A stretch of 8,823 nt of DNA from Pseudomonadota bacterium (GCA_023418705.1 JAEZYZ010000290.1:1-8823), one strand, 5' to 3'; numbered from the stretch's first letter, positions 1-6,376 are shown. Program-made: numbers and translations. Notes: a model not told the origin generated them from the sequence alone.

Positions 1-77
1 GCTTGGGGCTTGGGGCTTGGGGCTTGGAATTTGGGACTAAGAGTGGGGACTGGGAACCCGGAACTGGACTGGGAGGG
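1..77. repeat. G-rich tandem heptamer tract
   Basis: The heptamer GCTTGGG is repeated in tandem from base 1 (three full copies plus GCTTGG, to about 27). It then decays into GGGACT/TGGGA-like pieces up to about 77. Runs of four G at 5-8, 12-15 and 19-22, followed by GG and GGG, give the plus strand some G-quadruplex potential. The tract lies just downstream of the minus-strand gene that ends at 78, so its transcript would carry the C-rich complement. It begins at the window edge, so its full length is unknown. Confidence 0.75.
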
Positions 78-371
78 CTAAGGCCGATCGGAACAGTTTT
101 GGGTCAACCACTCGGGGGCGTCGTGCAGGTGGACGTACTCGGAGGGCGCGTCGGGGTTGGGGGTGGCGGGGTGGAGTTGAAACAAGGGTAGGCTGGTTCC
201 GTCGAGGAAGCGTTTCGGTTCGTAGCTGAAGACGAGGTCGCCGCAGCGGCGCTGGCGCTGCAGCGATCGGGGCACCGTTACAGGGGGAGGGGCAGGGACT
301 GAAAGGGACCAGCCGCAGCGCTCGGCGCTCGGGGATGGATCCTCCGGCGTCCGCTCCTCCCCGACGGGCAC
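78..371 (-). CDS. Hypothetical protein, C-terminal part; true start unclear
   Basis: I do not recognise this protein. The frame ends with TAG at 78-80. The only start codon visible in frame is GTG at 369-371, giving 97 residues, but the same frame stays open without a stop to 533. The stretch 372-533 encodes an Ala/Thr/Pro-rich sequence like the linker after a signal peptide. By hand count roughly four fifths of third codon positions in 81-276 are G or C, which supports real coding. The C-terminal half (CGDLVFSYEPKRF... to DAPEWLTQNC) has a normal, non-repetitive composition with two Cys. There is no clear Shine-Dalgarno before the GTG. Either the N-terminus has been lost by frameshift near 430-540, or the protein starts at the internal GTG. 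It lies downstream of the VWA gene on the same strand, separated by a terminator-like hairpin. Confidence 0.5.
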   Translation of the reverse strand: MPVGEERTPEDPSPSAERCGWSLSVPAPPPVTVPRSLQRQRRCGDLVFSYEPKRFLDGTSLPLFQLHPATPNPDAPSEYVHLHDAPEWLTQNCSDRP

Positions 372-781
372 GTCCTCGTCCTGTACGGCCGCCGAAGTGA
401 CCGCGCGCGGCGTGCTATCCGCTTGCGGCGCAGTCTTGGGTGATGGTGCAGCGTCGGCGGTGGCGCCGGTGCGCGTGCGAGCGAGGCCGAGTGCATCGCT
501 CGAAGCGCGCCCGGCGAGGAGACAAGACGCTGGTCATCCCAAAGGACTCGATGCATGATCCGCCGCGCGTATGCAGGCCGAACGCCAGCGGAAGGAGGCC
601 CTTTGTATGGCCCGAATTCACGAATGGCCGGAGGGCTTCCCGACCTGACCCGTGGCCCCGTGGACACGGCCGCGGGTGGCCCGGGCCGCGTCAGCCCAGC
701 GCTCGGTCGTCCCGTGCAGCGGCTTGGGGCTGAAGAAGGTCTAGACCAACCAGCCCCAAACCCCGCCGTCGGGATGCGCGC
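372..781. other. 410-bp stretch without an assignable gene
   Basis: The part up to 533 is the open upstream extension of the minus-strand frame ending at 78, with an Ala/Thr/Pro-rich translation but no start codon. From 534 to about 720 I see no reading frame that looks coding on either strand; the ORFs there are Arg-rich, as expected from GC-rich noncoding DNA. The end of the stretch holds the hairpin at 724-759 downstream of the VWA gene. Confidence 0.5.
724..759 (-). terminator. Terminator-like hairpin after the VWA gene
   Basis: TTGGGGCTG (724-732) and CAGCCCCAA (751-759) form a perfect 9-bp stem around an 18-nt loop. The loop itself contains the 10-nt palindrome GGTCTAGACC (738-747), so a second small hairpin can form inside. 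It lies 22 nt past the stop codon of the VWA gene, where a transcription terminator is expected. There is no U-tract on the minus strand after the stem, so intrinsic termination is uncertain; it could instead protect the mRNA 3' end. Confidence 0.5.
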
Positions 782-2164
782 TCACTGCACCACGAACGAG
801 CCGCAGGGGAACTTGATGCTCAGGTCGTTGTCGCCCGTCTTGAGCTCCTCGCAAGCTTCGCCAAGGATCTCGATTTGGGAGCTCGAGCGAAGCGTCCAGC
901 CGTTCGGGTCGTCGATCGGAAGCGCTCGCCCGTTCAAGGTGATATTGCCGCTTGACTCGGCTCCGGAGGCGACCTGCCCGTTCAAGTCGAACACGCACGA
1001 ACGCGCGCCGTCGATGATGCCCTGGAACGCCACCTTGAGCTCATCGGGGCTGAAGCCGGGGTAGACGTTCCCTCCACCTGCCTCGGCCACGTCGAGCAGG
1101 TGCGTTTGAAGGGTGTCGTCGTTCGGGCTGCTGACGTTGATGACGTGAACGGTGATGTCCTTGCTTTGAGCGTCGGCCGCCACCGCCACGACGCCCTCAC
1201 GAGCCTCGGCTTGTTTGCCCTGTTCCCTGCACTCCTCCGGCACGGGGCCGGTGAAGTTCGGACATTCACAGGTATCCGGTTCGCCGTCCGTCGCTAGGAT
1301 GACGATCTTCGGTCCCGGCTCGGTGATGCTCTCGAGGTCGACAATCGCATCGGCCAAGGACGGCGCCGTGGGCGTGTCCCGCCTGATGTCACTGCACACG
1401 AACTCGGCGAGCATGGCGTCGTAGTTGTTCAACGCAATCCCCACCTTCTCGAGCGTCGGACACGTCTCGCCGTCGAGGCTGCCGTTCAAGGACGTGTACA
1501 GCGAAAGCCCGAACCGCACGGTGCCCTCCAGCGGTCGAACGACCCCCGTGTCTGGATTGAACAGTACGTTGCGGACCACGTTCCAGCGCCAGTCGTCGTC
1601 GTCCGGACAACCCCAGGGCTCGTACGTATTGGGCACGCTGAAGCCGGCGCTGTCGTCCATGCTCCCCGACTGATCGATGAGCAGCACCACCGTCGGGATC
1701 TGCGGCTCGAAGTTGACGTTCACCTCGATGCAGCCGGCGTCTTCCGAAGGGCCTGCGTCAGGATCGACCGGTGTGGTGCAGCGCCCGTCGCTGGAGCATT
1801 CGGAGAAGGCCCCGCAAGGGATGGTGCCGGGGACACAGTCGGCGGTGCATTGTTGATCGGGCCCGCAGTACAAACCCGGATCGCACTCCGTCGTGTCGAC
1901 GCACGCCTTCCCGCACTGGGCGGTGTACACCGTGGCGCAAGGCCTTTCCTGCGGGCATTGAGGGCCGATGCAGCCGGGTTCCGATCCGCCGGTCCCAGGA
2001 TCCGAGCCTCCGGTCCCAGCCTCCGTGCCGCCAGTCCCGAGCTCGGAACCGGTCCCGCCCTGGTCGACTTTTTCACTGCAGGCGCTTGGAATGGCAGTGC
2101 CAGCCAAAATAAACAACCAGGCTAGACCGATAATGGGAGTCTTCTTCGAGCGGATCAGATCCAT
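782..2164 (-). CDS. VWA-domain, Cys-rich surface lipoprotein
   Basis: 460 residues. The N-terminus has basic residues (R5, K7, K8), a hydrophobic stretch at about 11-25 and Cys29 in IPSAC, a loose lipobox, so it is probably exported and lipidated. Residues 36-64 are a spacer of four GTGG(S/T)(E/D)-like repeats. Residues 65-130 are Cys-rich and EGF/dickkopf-like in spacing (for example CGPDQQC, CSSDGRC). The von Willebrand A domain starts near 157 and carries a complete-looking MIDAS: D164-x-S166-x-S168 (DQSGSM), T264/T266 in the TPTAPS stretch, and D293 in ATDGEPD. VWA domains of this type bind a metal ion and a protein ligand; the ligand here is unknown. The C-terminal 70 residues contain four Cys and may form a disulfide-closed beta module. 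The ATG is supported by GGAGAGG at 2173-2179, 8 nt upstream; that site overlaps a hairpin. The gene reads as monocistronic. Confidence 0.93.
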   Translation of the reverse strand: MDLIRSKKTPIIGLAWLFILAGTAIPSACSEKVDQGGTGSELGTGGTEAGTGGSDPGTGGSEPGCIGPQCPQERPCATVYTAQCGKACVDTTECDPGLYCGPDQQCTADCVPGTIPCGAFSECSSDGRCTTPVDPDAGPSEDAGCIEVNVNFEPQIPTVVLLIDQSGSMDDSAGFSVPNTYEPWGCPDDDDWRWNVVRNVLFNPDTGVVRPLEGTVRFGLSLYTSLNGSLDGETCPTLEKVGIALNNYDAMLAEFVCSDIRRDTPTAPSLADAIVDLESITEPGPKIVILATDGEPDTCECPNFTGPVPEECREQGKQAEAREGVVAVAADAQSKDITVHVINVSSPNDDTLQTHLLDVAEAGGGNVYPGFSPDELKVAFQGIIDGARSCVFDLNGQVASGAESSGNITLNGRALPIDDPNGWTLRSSSQIEILGEACEELKTGDNDLSIKFPCGSFVVQ

Positions 2165-2172
2165 AGAGTGCG

Positions 2173-2179
2173 CCTCTCC
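2173..2179 (-). promoter_or_regulatory. Shine-Dalgarno of the VWA gene
   Basis: On the minus strand GGAGAGG lies 8 nt before the ATG at 2162-2164, a near-ideal distance, and fixes the start. Its first five bases lie in the 3' arm of the hairpin at 2175-2196. Confidence 0.7.
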
Positions 2180-2196
2180 GACTTAGGTGTCGGAGA
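2175..2196 (-). promoter_or_regulatory. RBS-overlapping hairpin in the VWA leader
   Basis: TCTCCGAC (2175-2182) and GTCGGAGA (2189-2196) form a perfect 8-bp stem with a 6-nt loop. In the minus-strand mRNA the 3' arm contains the first five bases of the Shine-Dalgarno GGAGAGG, so the folded state should hinder ribosome loading. It could be a translational switch or thermosensor-like element, or simply a chance stem in a leader. No ligand-binding riboswitch core is recognisable in the rest of the 195-bp gap (2165-2359). Confidence 0.45.
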
Positions 2197-2359
2197 TGGG
2201 GTGATGGAGGTCAGTTATTTCTCGCCCATCCGCGTCCAATGGAACGATTTGTCGGGAAAGGTGAGGCGCGTTGCTACACGTGCCCACCAACGCGACGCTT
2301 TTGGTGCTCTTGAGCCGAGCAGATGTTCGCGTTTTCCACGGTTAGCTTCGCGCTGCGCT

Positions 2360-2911
2360 TCATCGAGCCCCGTGAGAGCTCGGAGCGTTGAGAACGAGCA
2401 CAGCGGCGCGGCACTCCGGGCATCCGGGACCCTGCGTGTGCGTGACCCGGTAGTCGAGGACGTCGTCTGCTCCGAGCACTCTTCTACCGTCGCGGTAGAG
2501 GTGAAGCTGCACGCGATGCGGACCAATTGGAAGTCGGAACACGATCTCGAACGGTCCGCGCAGCGGCGAGCGCAGCGCCGCCGCGGTCACCTTCGCATCC
2601 GCGTCGGGCCGAAACCAAGCCGTCAGCGTCCCGGCGCAATCGAACGCCACGACCCACTTGGACAACCCGTAGATCTTGGGCATCAGGCGGACGAAGCAAT
2701 AGTGGCTCGACTCGTCAGCGTCGACGTACAGCTCATACCAACCAGCAGGCCATCCCGCCTCTGGCGAGCGAATCCTGACCGCCGCCGCCGGTCCGCACGA
2801 CGAATCCATGCACTCCGGACCGAGTTGAGGAGCGCCGCAGGACATGAGCCCCACCGCCAGCAGCGCGCTGGTGAGATGGCGACGAAGTGAAGCGCGCAGG
2901 GCTGGAGCCAT
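2360..2911 (-). CDS. Small Cys-containing lipoprotein, unknown function
   Basis: 183 residues from the ATG at 2909-2911. This start is preferred over the ATG at 2942-2944 (11 residues longer) because it gives a compact signal peptide: R7, R10, R11, hydrophobic residues 14-22, then lipobox LMSC with Cys25. Neither start has a strong Shine-Dalgarno. The mature part has Cys34, 39, 72, 92, 164 and 167; the pattern PxGWYELYVDADE...YCF looks like a small beta-sandwich with disulfides, a layout I associate with uncharacterised myxobacterial lipoproteins (from memory, not searched). The Pro/Gly-bounded C-terminal GPGCPECRAA repeats the Cys pairing. No catalytic motif is visible. It lies upstream of the VWA gene on the same strand with a 195-bp gap, so co-transcription is possible but not shown. 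Confidence 0.8.
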   Translation of the reverse strand: MAPALRASLRRHLTSALLAVGLMSCGAPQLGPECMDSSCGPAAAVRIRSPEAGWPAGWYELYVDADESSHYCFVRLMPKIYGLSKWVVAFDCAGTLTAWFRPDADAKVTAAALRSPLRGPFEIVFRLPIGPHRVQLHLYRDGRRVLGADDVLDYRVTHTQGPGCPECRAAVLVLNAPSSHGAR

Positions 2912-3413
2912 TGGTCTGGTTTCCCGGCCACTCGAGCCTACCATCGGAGAAGCAAAGCCGGTTTGCCGTTGGTGAGCGGCCGGGAATCTGGTTCGTGAAA
3001 GAAGGTGCCACCTGCTCCGGTATGTGGCCTGAAACTGCGCTCGGAGCTAGGTGGAGCGAAATTTGAGGGCTCTTGCCCGAGGTTGAAGTGAGGCAAGTGG
3101 CTTGAAATTTCGCTTCTGATGCGGGAAGGCGAAATTTGAGGGCCCTCGCCTGAGGTTGAAGTGAGGCAAGTGGTCTGAAATTTCGCTTCTGATGCGGGAA
3201 GGCGAAATTTGAGGGCCCATGCCTGAGGTTGAAGCGAGGCAAGTGGTCTGAAATTTCGCTTTTGATGGAGAAAGGCGAAATTTCAGGGCTCTGGCCCCAG
3301 GATGAAGTGACCGTGCGTTGGTCCTGATGGGCGCGTCCGACCGGAAGGCGCGGGCGTGGGAGCGGTAGGTCGAACCCGCCACCTGCGAGCCGGCGACCCT
3401 CAGCCGCCTTCGG
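2912..3413. other. Gene-free 502-bp block with a tandem array
   Basis: No convincing gene lies here. The block consists of about 110 bp of leader for the lipoprotein ending at 2360, the 73-bp repeat array (about 3024-3312), and about 100 bp of GC-rich sequence before the stop codon of the jelly-roll lipoprotein at 3414. Minus-strand open frames through the array are artefacts: 73 is not a multiple of three, so each unit is read in a different frame. Confidence 0.7.
3024..3312. repeat. Tandem array of a 73-bp unit with inverted repeats
   Basis: GCGAAATTT starts at 3056, 3129, 3202 and 3275, an exact 73-bp period. Units 1 (3056-3128), 2 (3129-3201) and 3 (3202-3274) are about 90% identical. 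Unit 4 matches only for its first half (to about 3312), and a degenerate half-unit precedes unit 1 (3024-3055). Each of units 1-3 contains the inverted partner AAATTTCGC (3105-3113, 3178-3186, 3251-3259), always 15 nt before the next GCGAAATTT, so a stem of at least 9 bp can form at every junction. The AT-rich AAATTT core contrasts with the GC-rich surroundings. There are no unique spacers, so this is not a CRISPR. It may be a REP/BIME-like intergenic repeat. Confidence 0.92.
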
Positions 3414-3422
3414 CTACCGAGG
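3398..3422 (-). terminator. Hairpin over the stop codon of the jelly-roll gene
   Basis: AGCCG (3402-3406) and CGGCT (3411-3415) pair around a CCTT loop; CCTC (3398-3401) and GAGG (3419-3422) extend the stem across a 3-nt bulge. It spans the TAG at 3414-3416. No U-tract follows on the minus strand, so termination is only a possibility. Confidence 0.3.
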
Positions 3423-4676
3423 CGCCTTACAGCCGATACGCTCGGTCGCCACGACCACGTCGTCGTAGTAGATCGTCTGCTCGTCCGAGACGACGAGCCC
3501 CCGCTCCTCGAGCGCCGCCTTCTTGTCCTCGAACGTGCCGCGCTCGTAGTAGGCGTCCAGAAAGATCTGCTTGTAGAGCACGTCGTCGCTGGAGCGAAAA
3601 TCGAAGCCCTCGAACGGCGCGGGCTCGGTGCAGGCCGAGAAGTCACAACCACCGGTGTGAAACGTGGCGCGCAGCCACGTCCCCGTCGGGTACCCCGGCC
3701 GATACTCCCCGATCAGGCGGTCGTCGATGTAGAACGCCAGCTCGCCATCGGAGCTGCCCGGCGTGTTGCCCTTCCCCATGATCTCGATGCAAAACCAGGT
3801 GTCGCGGGGGAACGGCGTCTGCTCTGGGGGCTCGAACACGTTGCCGTAGTAGTACGTCGTTCCCTGGTCGCCCTCGCAGTCGGGGACGGCAGTGCCGTCG
3901 TTGCAGCGACCGGAACGCATCTCATGCCAATAGACGTAGAAGTTGAAGACGTCGTCATTCGATGCGTCGAAGTCGAACCAGTAGCCGTCGTCTCCCGACG
4001 GCACCGTGTTCGCTAGCCCGCTCGAAGACCACGCCTCCGTGCCCGCGGCCACTCGCACCCAGTGGTGAGGATTCGGCGCGATCCCCTTGAAGCGCGCGTA
4101 GAAGCGCCAGTAGATCTGGTTCACGCGCCGAGGCAGGTCCGCGTGCGGGCTCGCGGAGATGTACTCATCGGCGGCCAGATCGTCGGCCGTCACCGTCGAG
4201 CGGAGAAAGCGCGCCCCGCCGTTCGCCAGCGCCGCGTCTTGCTCGAGGTGCAGGTACGCCGTGTCCGCGTCTGGCCACGTCCACTTCCCCCAGCCTGCCT
4301 CGAAGTCATCGTGGAAGAGCACCGAGGGATCGCTGGCGATGCCCTCGTCGTCAGGATAGCGATCGCTCAGCGTGCCGCCGCCCGCAGCACCGCTGCCCGT
4401 AGCACCGCTGCCCGCAGCACCGCCGCCCGACGCGCCACCCGATGCGGAGCCGCCGCCCTCCCCAAATGCGCCACCGCTCGGAGACCCACCGGATGACGAG
4501 CCCCCTCCCGCTGCCGAGCCGCCCGACGAATCTCCGCCCGACGACGCGCCCCCGCTCGACGAGCCGCCGCCGCCATCGCCTCCAACTCCACCATCGCCCC
4601 CCTCGTCACTGCAACCCACGGCGAGCAACAACCCCAACACCGCCACCGCCTCCCGCCATCCACGCTGCCTCGACAT
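3414..4676 (-). CDS. Lipoprotein with jelly-roll, polysaccharide-lyase-like domain
   Basis: 420 residues from the ATG at 4674-4676, which has GGAGG 5 nt upstream. An adjacent ATG (4677-4679) and one at 4698-4700 are possible, but the latter lacks a good ribosome site. Signal peptide with R3, R5, R8, hydrophobic residues 10-20 and lipobox-like LAVGC (Cys22). Residues 25-101 are an almost pure Gly/Ser/Ala linker. The globular part (about 118-416) begins LFHDDFE and contains YWRFYARFKG (190-199), YVYWHEMRSG (247-256), DTWFCIEIMGKGN (292-304), LAFYIDD (323-329) and ends YYDDVVVATERIGC. Alternating aromatic/charged strands, the W-C-I-E and Y-I-D-D pattern and the terminal DDV..A.E.IG strand are what I know from concanavalin A-like beta-jelly-roll proteins such as heparin-lyase/Cip1-type polysaccharide-active proteins. 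Fold assignment is moderate; enzymatic activity is inference and could equally be sugar binding. It lies head to head with a protein of the same architecture at 5333. Confidence 0.9.
   Translation of the reverse strand: MSRQRGWREAVAVLGLLLAVGCSDEGGDGGVGGDGGGGSSSGGASSGGDSSGGSAAGGGSSSGGSPSGGAFGEGGGSASGGASGGGAAGSGATGSGAAGGGTLSDRYPDDEGIASDPSVLFHDDFEAGWGKWTWPDADTAYLHLEQDAALANGGARFLRSTVTADDLAADEYISASPHADLPRRVNQIYWRFYARFKGIAPNPHHWVRVAAGTEAWSSSGLANTVPSGDDGYWFDFDASNDDVFNFYVYWHEMRSGRCNDGTAVPDCEGDQGTTYYYGNVFEPPEQTPFPRDTWFCIEIMGKGNTPGSSDGELAFYIDDRLIGEYRPGYPTGTWLRATFHTGGCDFSACTEPAPFEGFDFRSSDDVLYKQIFLDAYYERGTFEDKKAALEERGLVVSDEQTIYYDDVVVATERIGCKAPR
4381..4425 (-). repeat. 15-bp tandem repeat in the Gly/Ser linker
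   Basis: Three consecutive copies of CCC-G(C/T)A-GCACCGC(T/C)G on the plus strand, in frame inside the linker of the jelly-roll lipoprotein. The repeat length is a multiple of three, so copy-number change would only alter linker length. Confidence 0.75.
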
Positions 4677-4819
4677 CATCGCCTCCGTTCCAAGGAGCAT
4701 CTCACGTCCGCGCTGCGCGGGCTTCAGTGAAAAAACGACGGAGGTTTTACCGGTTGTCCCGCGCCAGCGAGCACGGGCTAAAACAGGGAAGCTCGGAGCC
4801 CCGAACGGCGGAGGTCTGC

Positions 4820-5074
4820 CTACAGTCCGGCGCGCTCTTCAAGGCGGATGAGGCGTCGCTCGATCTCGGCGAGGCGCTCGACGGAGTACGTGCGCTCCTG
4901 AATAGTGACCGCAATCAGGCGGTCGAGCCTTTCGCCCAGCCTTTCGCCAAGCTGGTCGATGCGCTCGCTCTGATCCACCAGAATCGCAGCAATCTGGGAG
5001 AGCGTCTTCTTCACTTCTGTCGAGTCGCGTTCCAATCGAGCGAGCCTTGCCATGCCAGTCTTCGAGGTTGCCAT
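4820..5074 (-). CDS. Small coiled-coil protein
   Basis: 84 residues, no signal peptide, ending with TAG at 4820-4822. From residue 8 on the sequence is a regular amphipathic heptad pattern rich in Leu, Ile, Glu and Arg (for example LARLERD, IDQLGERL, RLAEIERRLIRLEER), with Leu/Ile at heptad core positions. It should form a short coiled-coil oligomer in the cytoplasm. I recall similar short proteins of the RLDRLIAVT..ERT..IERL type in several bacterial groups, without a known role. The ATG at 5072-5074 has no good Shine-Dalgarno; the in-frame ATG at 5051-5053 (MARLARLERD) would give 77 residues and is nearly as plausible. It precedes the jelly-roll lipoprotein on the same strand with a 143-bp gap, which contains a run of six T on the minus strand (4730-4735). 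Confidence 0.72.
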   Translation of the reverse strand: MATSKTGMARLARLERDSTEVKKTLSQIAAILVDQSERIDQLGERLGERLDRLIAVTIQERTYSVERLAEIERRLIRLEERAGL

Positions 5075-5120
5075 ACAACGGGTCGTCGGTCACGAGGGTC
5101 CCTAGTTGCGTGCGGGTTCT

Positions 5121-5269
5121 ATGGGGCCCCAGATAGCCGAGACGTCGGATGCCGTCCGGATTCGTTGCACGCCTGTCCCCCGCGAAGCGGGCGTTGCGAC
5201 GCGCCGTGCCCACTTCACGGGCGAGCCCGCTTGCAAAGCGACCGAGGCTCGAGGAGCGTGGGGCCCCAT
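5121..5269. other. Structured intergenic segment bounded by inverted 11-mers
   Basis: ATGGGGCCCCA (5121-5131) and its exact reverse complement TGGGGCCCCAT (5259-5269) bracket the segment. Inside, AAGCGGGC (5185-5192) pairs with GCCCGCTT (5225-5232), and CCGTG (5204-5208) pairs with CACGG (5216-5220) within it, giving a two-level hairpin. It lies between the divergent coiled-coil and jelly-roll genes, so it could be part of a leader, a small RNA or a mobile-element remnant. No coding frame is convincing here. Confidence 0.4.
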
Positions 5270-5332
5270 GCGCGCGACAAGCTGCTGAAAAATCCTGACC
5301 CCAAATCGAAGCGTCGGCCGTCAGAATACGAT

Positions 5333-6376
5333 ATGCGCTCACCTGCGTCCCACTACCCACCTGCACTTCGACGCTATCGCGATCTCGGCTCGCTGCTGTT
5401 CGCCCTCGGGCTGGCCGGCTGCAGCGACGACCCCTCTCCTGCAGGCGCAGGCGGCGCCGGAGGGCAGGGCGCAACCGCGGGCAGCACCCCGGCGAGCGGC
5501 GGCACCGGAGGCTTTGGTGGGACCGGAGGCGCAGCGGGGGGCGGCGGTGGGAGCAGCGCCGCTGGCGCAACCGGCGGGAGCAGCGCCGCCGGCGCAACCG
5601 GCGGCAGCGGCGGGTCCTCTGCGGCTGGCGGCAACGGCGCCGCCGCCGGTGCTGCCGGCGCATCGAGCGGCGGCTCGGCGGGGGAGGCCGGAAGCGGGTG
5701 CGCTGGGCGGGCGCTGATCTTCTGCGAGGACTTCGAATCCACCAGCGCCGGCGAGATCCCCGACGGCTGGAGCGGCGAGGGAAGCGTGGCGGTGGCCGAG
5801 GCGCCTGCTCGCGGGCAGCGTTCGCTCCGTATCGGCGCTGCGGACAACGGCGCGCGCCGGATCTACCGAGACGCCGATCCGATCGGCGCGGCTCACTGGG
5901 GACGCATCTACTACTGGGTCGAGACGCCGACCCCCACTGTCTTCGTGCATTCCACCTTGGTAGAGCTCAACGGGATGGGCCCCGACCTCGGCAACGCTTG
6001 GTACCGCGTCGTCGACACGGTGCAGAACGAGCAGCGGGATCACCAGTTCCTCTTCAACGTGCAGCCGCAGAGCAGCAGCGAGTTCGGCAAGGGCAGCAGC
6101 TACGACTGGCAGTTTGAGGAGCAGTGGCACTGCGCCGAGTGGTTCATCGACGGCGAAGAGCAGGCGTACCGCTTCTACTTCGACGGGGAAGAGATCACCC
6201 AGATCAGCATCGCGAATGGAGCGGGCAACTACGGCAGCGACCCGAACCGCACGCACATCCCGACATCCTGGGAGCGCCTGTCGATCGGCTGGAACAATTA
6301 CCAGTCGGCCGCGCCCGGTTTCGTCGCCTTCATCGACGACATCGCGATCGCCAACGAGCGCGTCGGCTGCAACTGA
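5333..6376 (+). CDS. Second lipoprotein with jelly-roll domain
   Basis: 347 residues from the ATG at 5333-5335. The frame is open much further upstream, but only this start places a signal peptide: R13, R14, R16, hydrophobic 18-28, lipobox LAGC with Cys30. There is no strong Shine-Dalgarno. Residues 36-121 are a Gly/Ala/Ser linker containing a DNA-level repeat. The domain (about 123-346) starts CAGRALIFCEDFE and contains RIYYWVETPT (191-200), QWHCAEWFIDG (264-274), YRFYFDGEEI (279-288), LSIGW (316-320), and ends FIDDIAIANERVGC (333-346). It shares the order and spacing of landmarks with the lipoprotein at 3414-4676 (opening F..DFE, a W-x-C-x-E block, a Y-x-D block, closing DD(V/I)..A.ER(V/I)GC), so I take both to be concanavalin A-like jelly-roll proteins acting on or binding extracellular polysaccharide. 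Overall identity is low and the substrate unknown. A 7-bp hairpin follows the stop. Confidence 0.9.
   Translation: MRSPASHYPPALRRYRDLGSLLFALGLAGCSDDPSPAGAGGAGGQGATAGSTPASGGTGGFGGTGGAAGGGGGSSAAGATGGSSAAGATGGSGGSSAAGGNGAAAGAAGASSGGSAGEAGSGCAGRALIFCEDFESTSAGEIPDGWSGEGSVAVAEAPARGQRSLRIGAADNGARRIYRDADPIGAAHWGRIYYWVETPTPTVFVHSTLVELNGMGPDLGNAWYRVVDTVQNEQRDHQFLFNVQPQSSSEFGKGSSYDWQFEEQWHCAEWFIDGEEQAYRFYFDGEEITQISIANGAGNYGSDPNRTHIPTSWERLSIGWNNYQSAAPGFVAFIDDIAIANERVGCN
5549..5602 (+). repeat. 27-bp tandem repeat in the Gly/Ala linker
   Basis: Two consecutive 27-bp copies (5549-5575 and 5576-5602) differ at one base and encode GSSAAGATG twice, followed by partial, more diverged copies. In frame, so expansion or loss would change only linker length. 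Confidence 0.8.

Noticed and set aside
3024..3312. CRISPR array.
   Set aside because: The whole 73-bp unit is repeated including the part that would be a spacer, and there are no cas genes.
3360..3430. tRNA-like signature on the minus strand (a CGGTAG D-arm-like string and GGGTTCGA T-loop-like string).
   Set aside because: I could not form an acceptor stem or an anticodon arm of normal length, and the segment overlaps the 3' end of a coding gene.
2733..3652. Minus-strand ORFs whose translation shows repeats across the 73-bp array.
   Set aside because: The 73-bp period is not divisible by three, so successive units fall in different frames; the apparent protein repeats are the DNA repeat read in rotating frames.
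4442..5332. The plus-strand frame of the second jelly-roll gene is open back to 4442, giving a 644-codon ORF.
   Set aside because: The upstream translation is Arg/Pro/His-rich shadow sequence over the opposite-strand linker; the signal peptide and lipobox place the start at 5333.
4839..5663. 274-codon minus-strand ORF across the coiled-coil gene and intergenic region.
   Set aside because: It runs in a different frame from the coiled-coil gene, is Arg/Cys-rich, and crosses the second jelly-roll gene in antisense.
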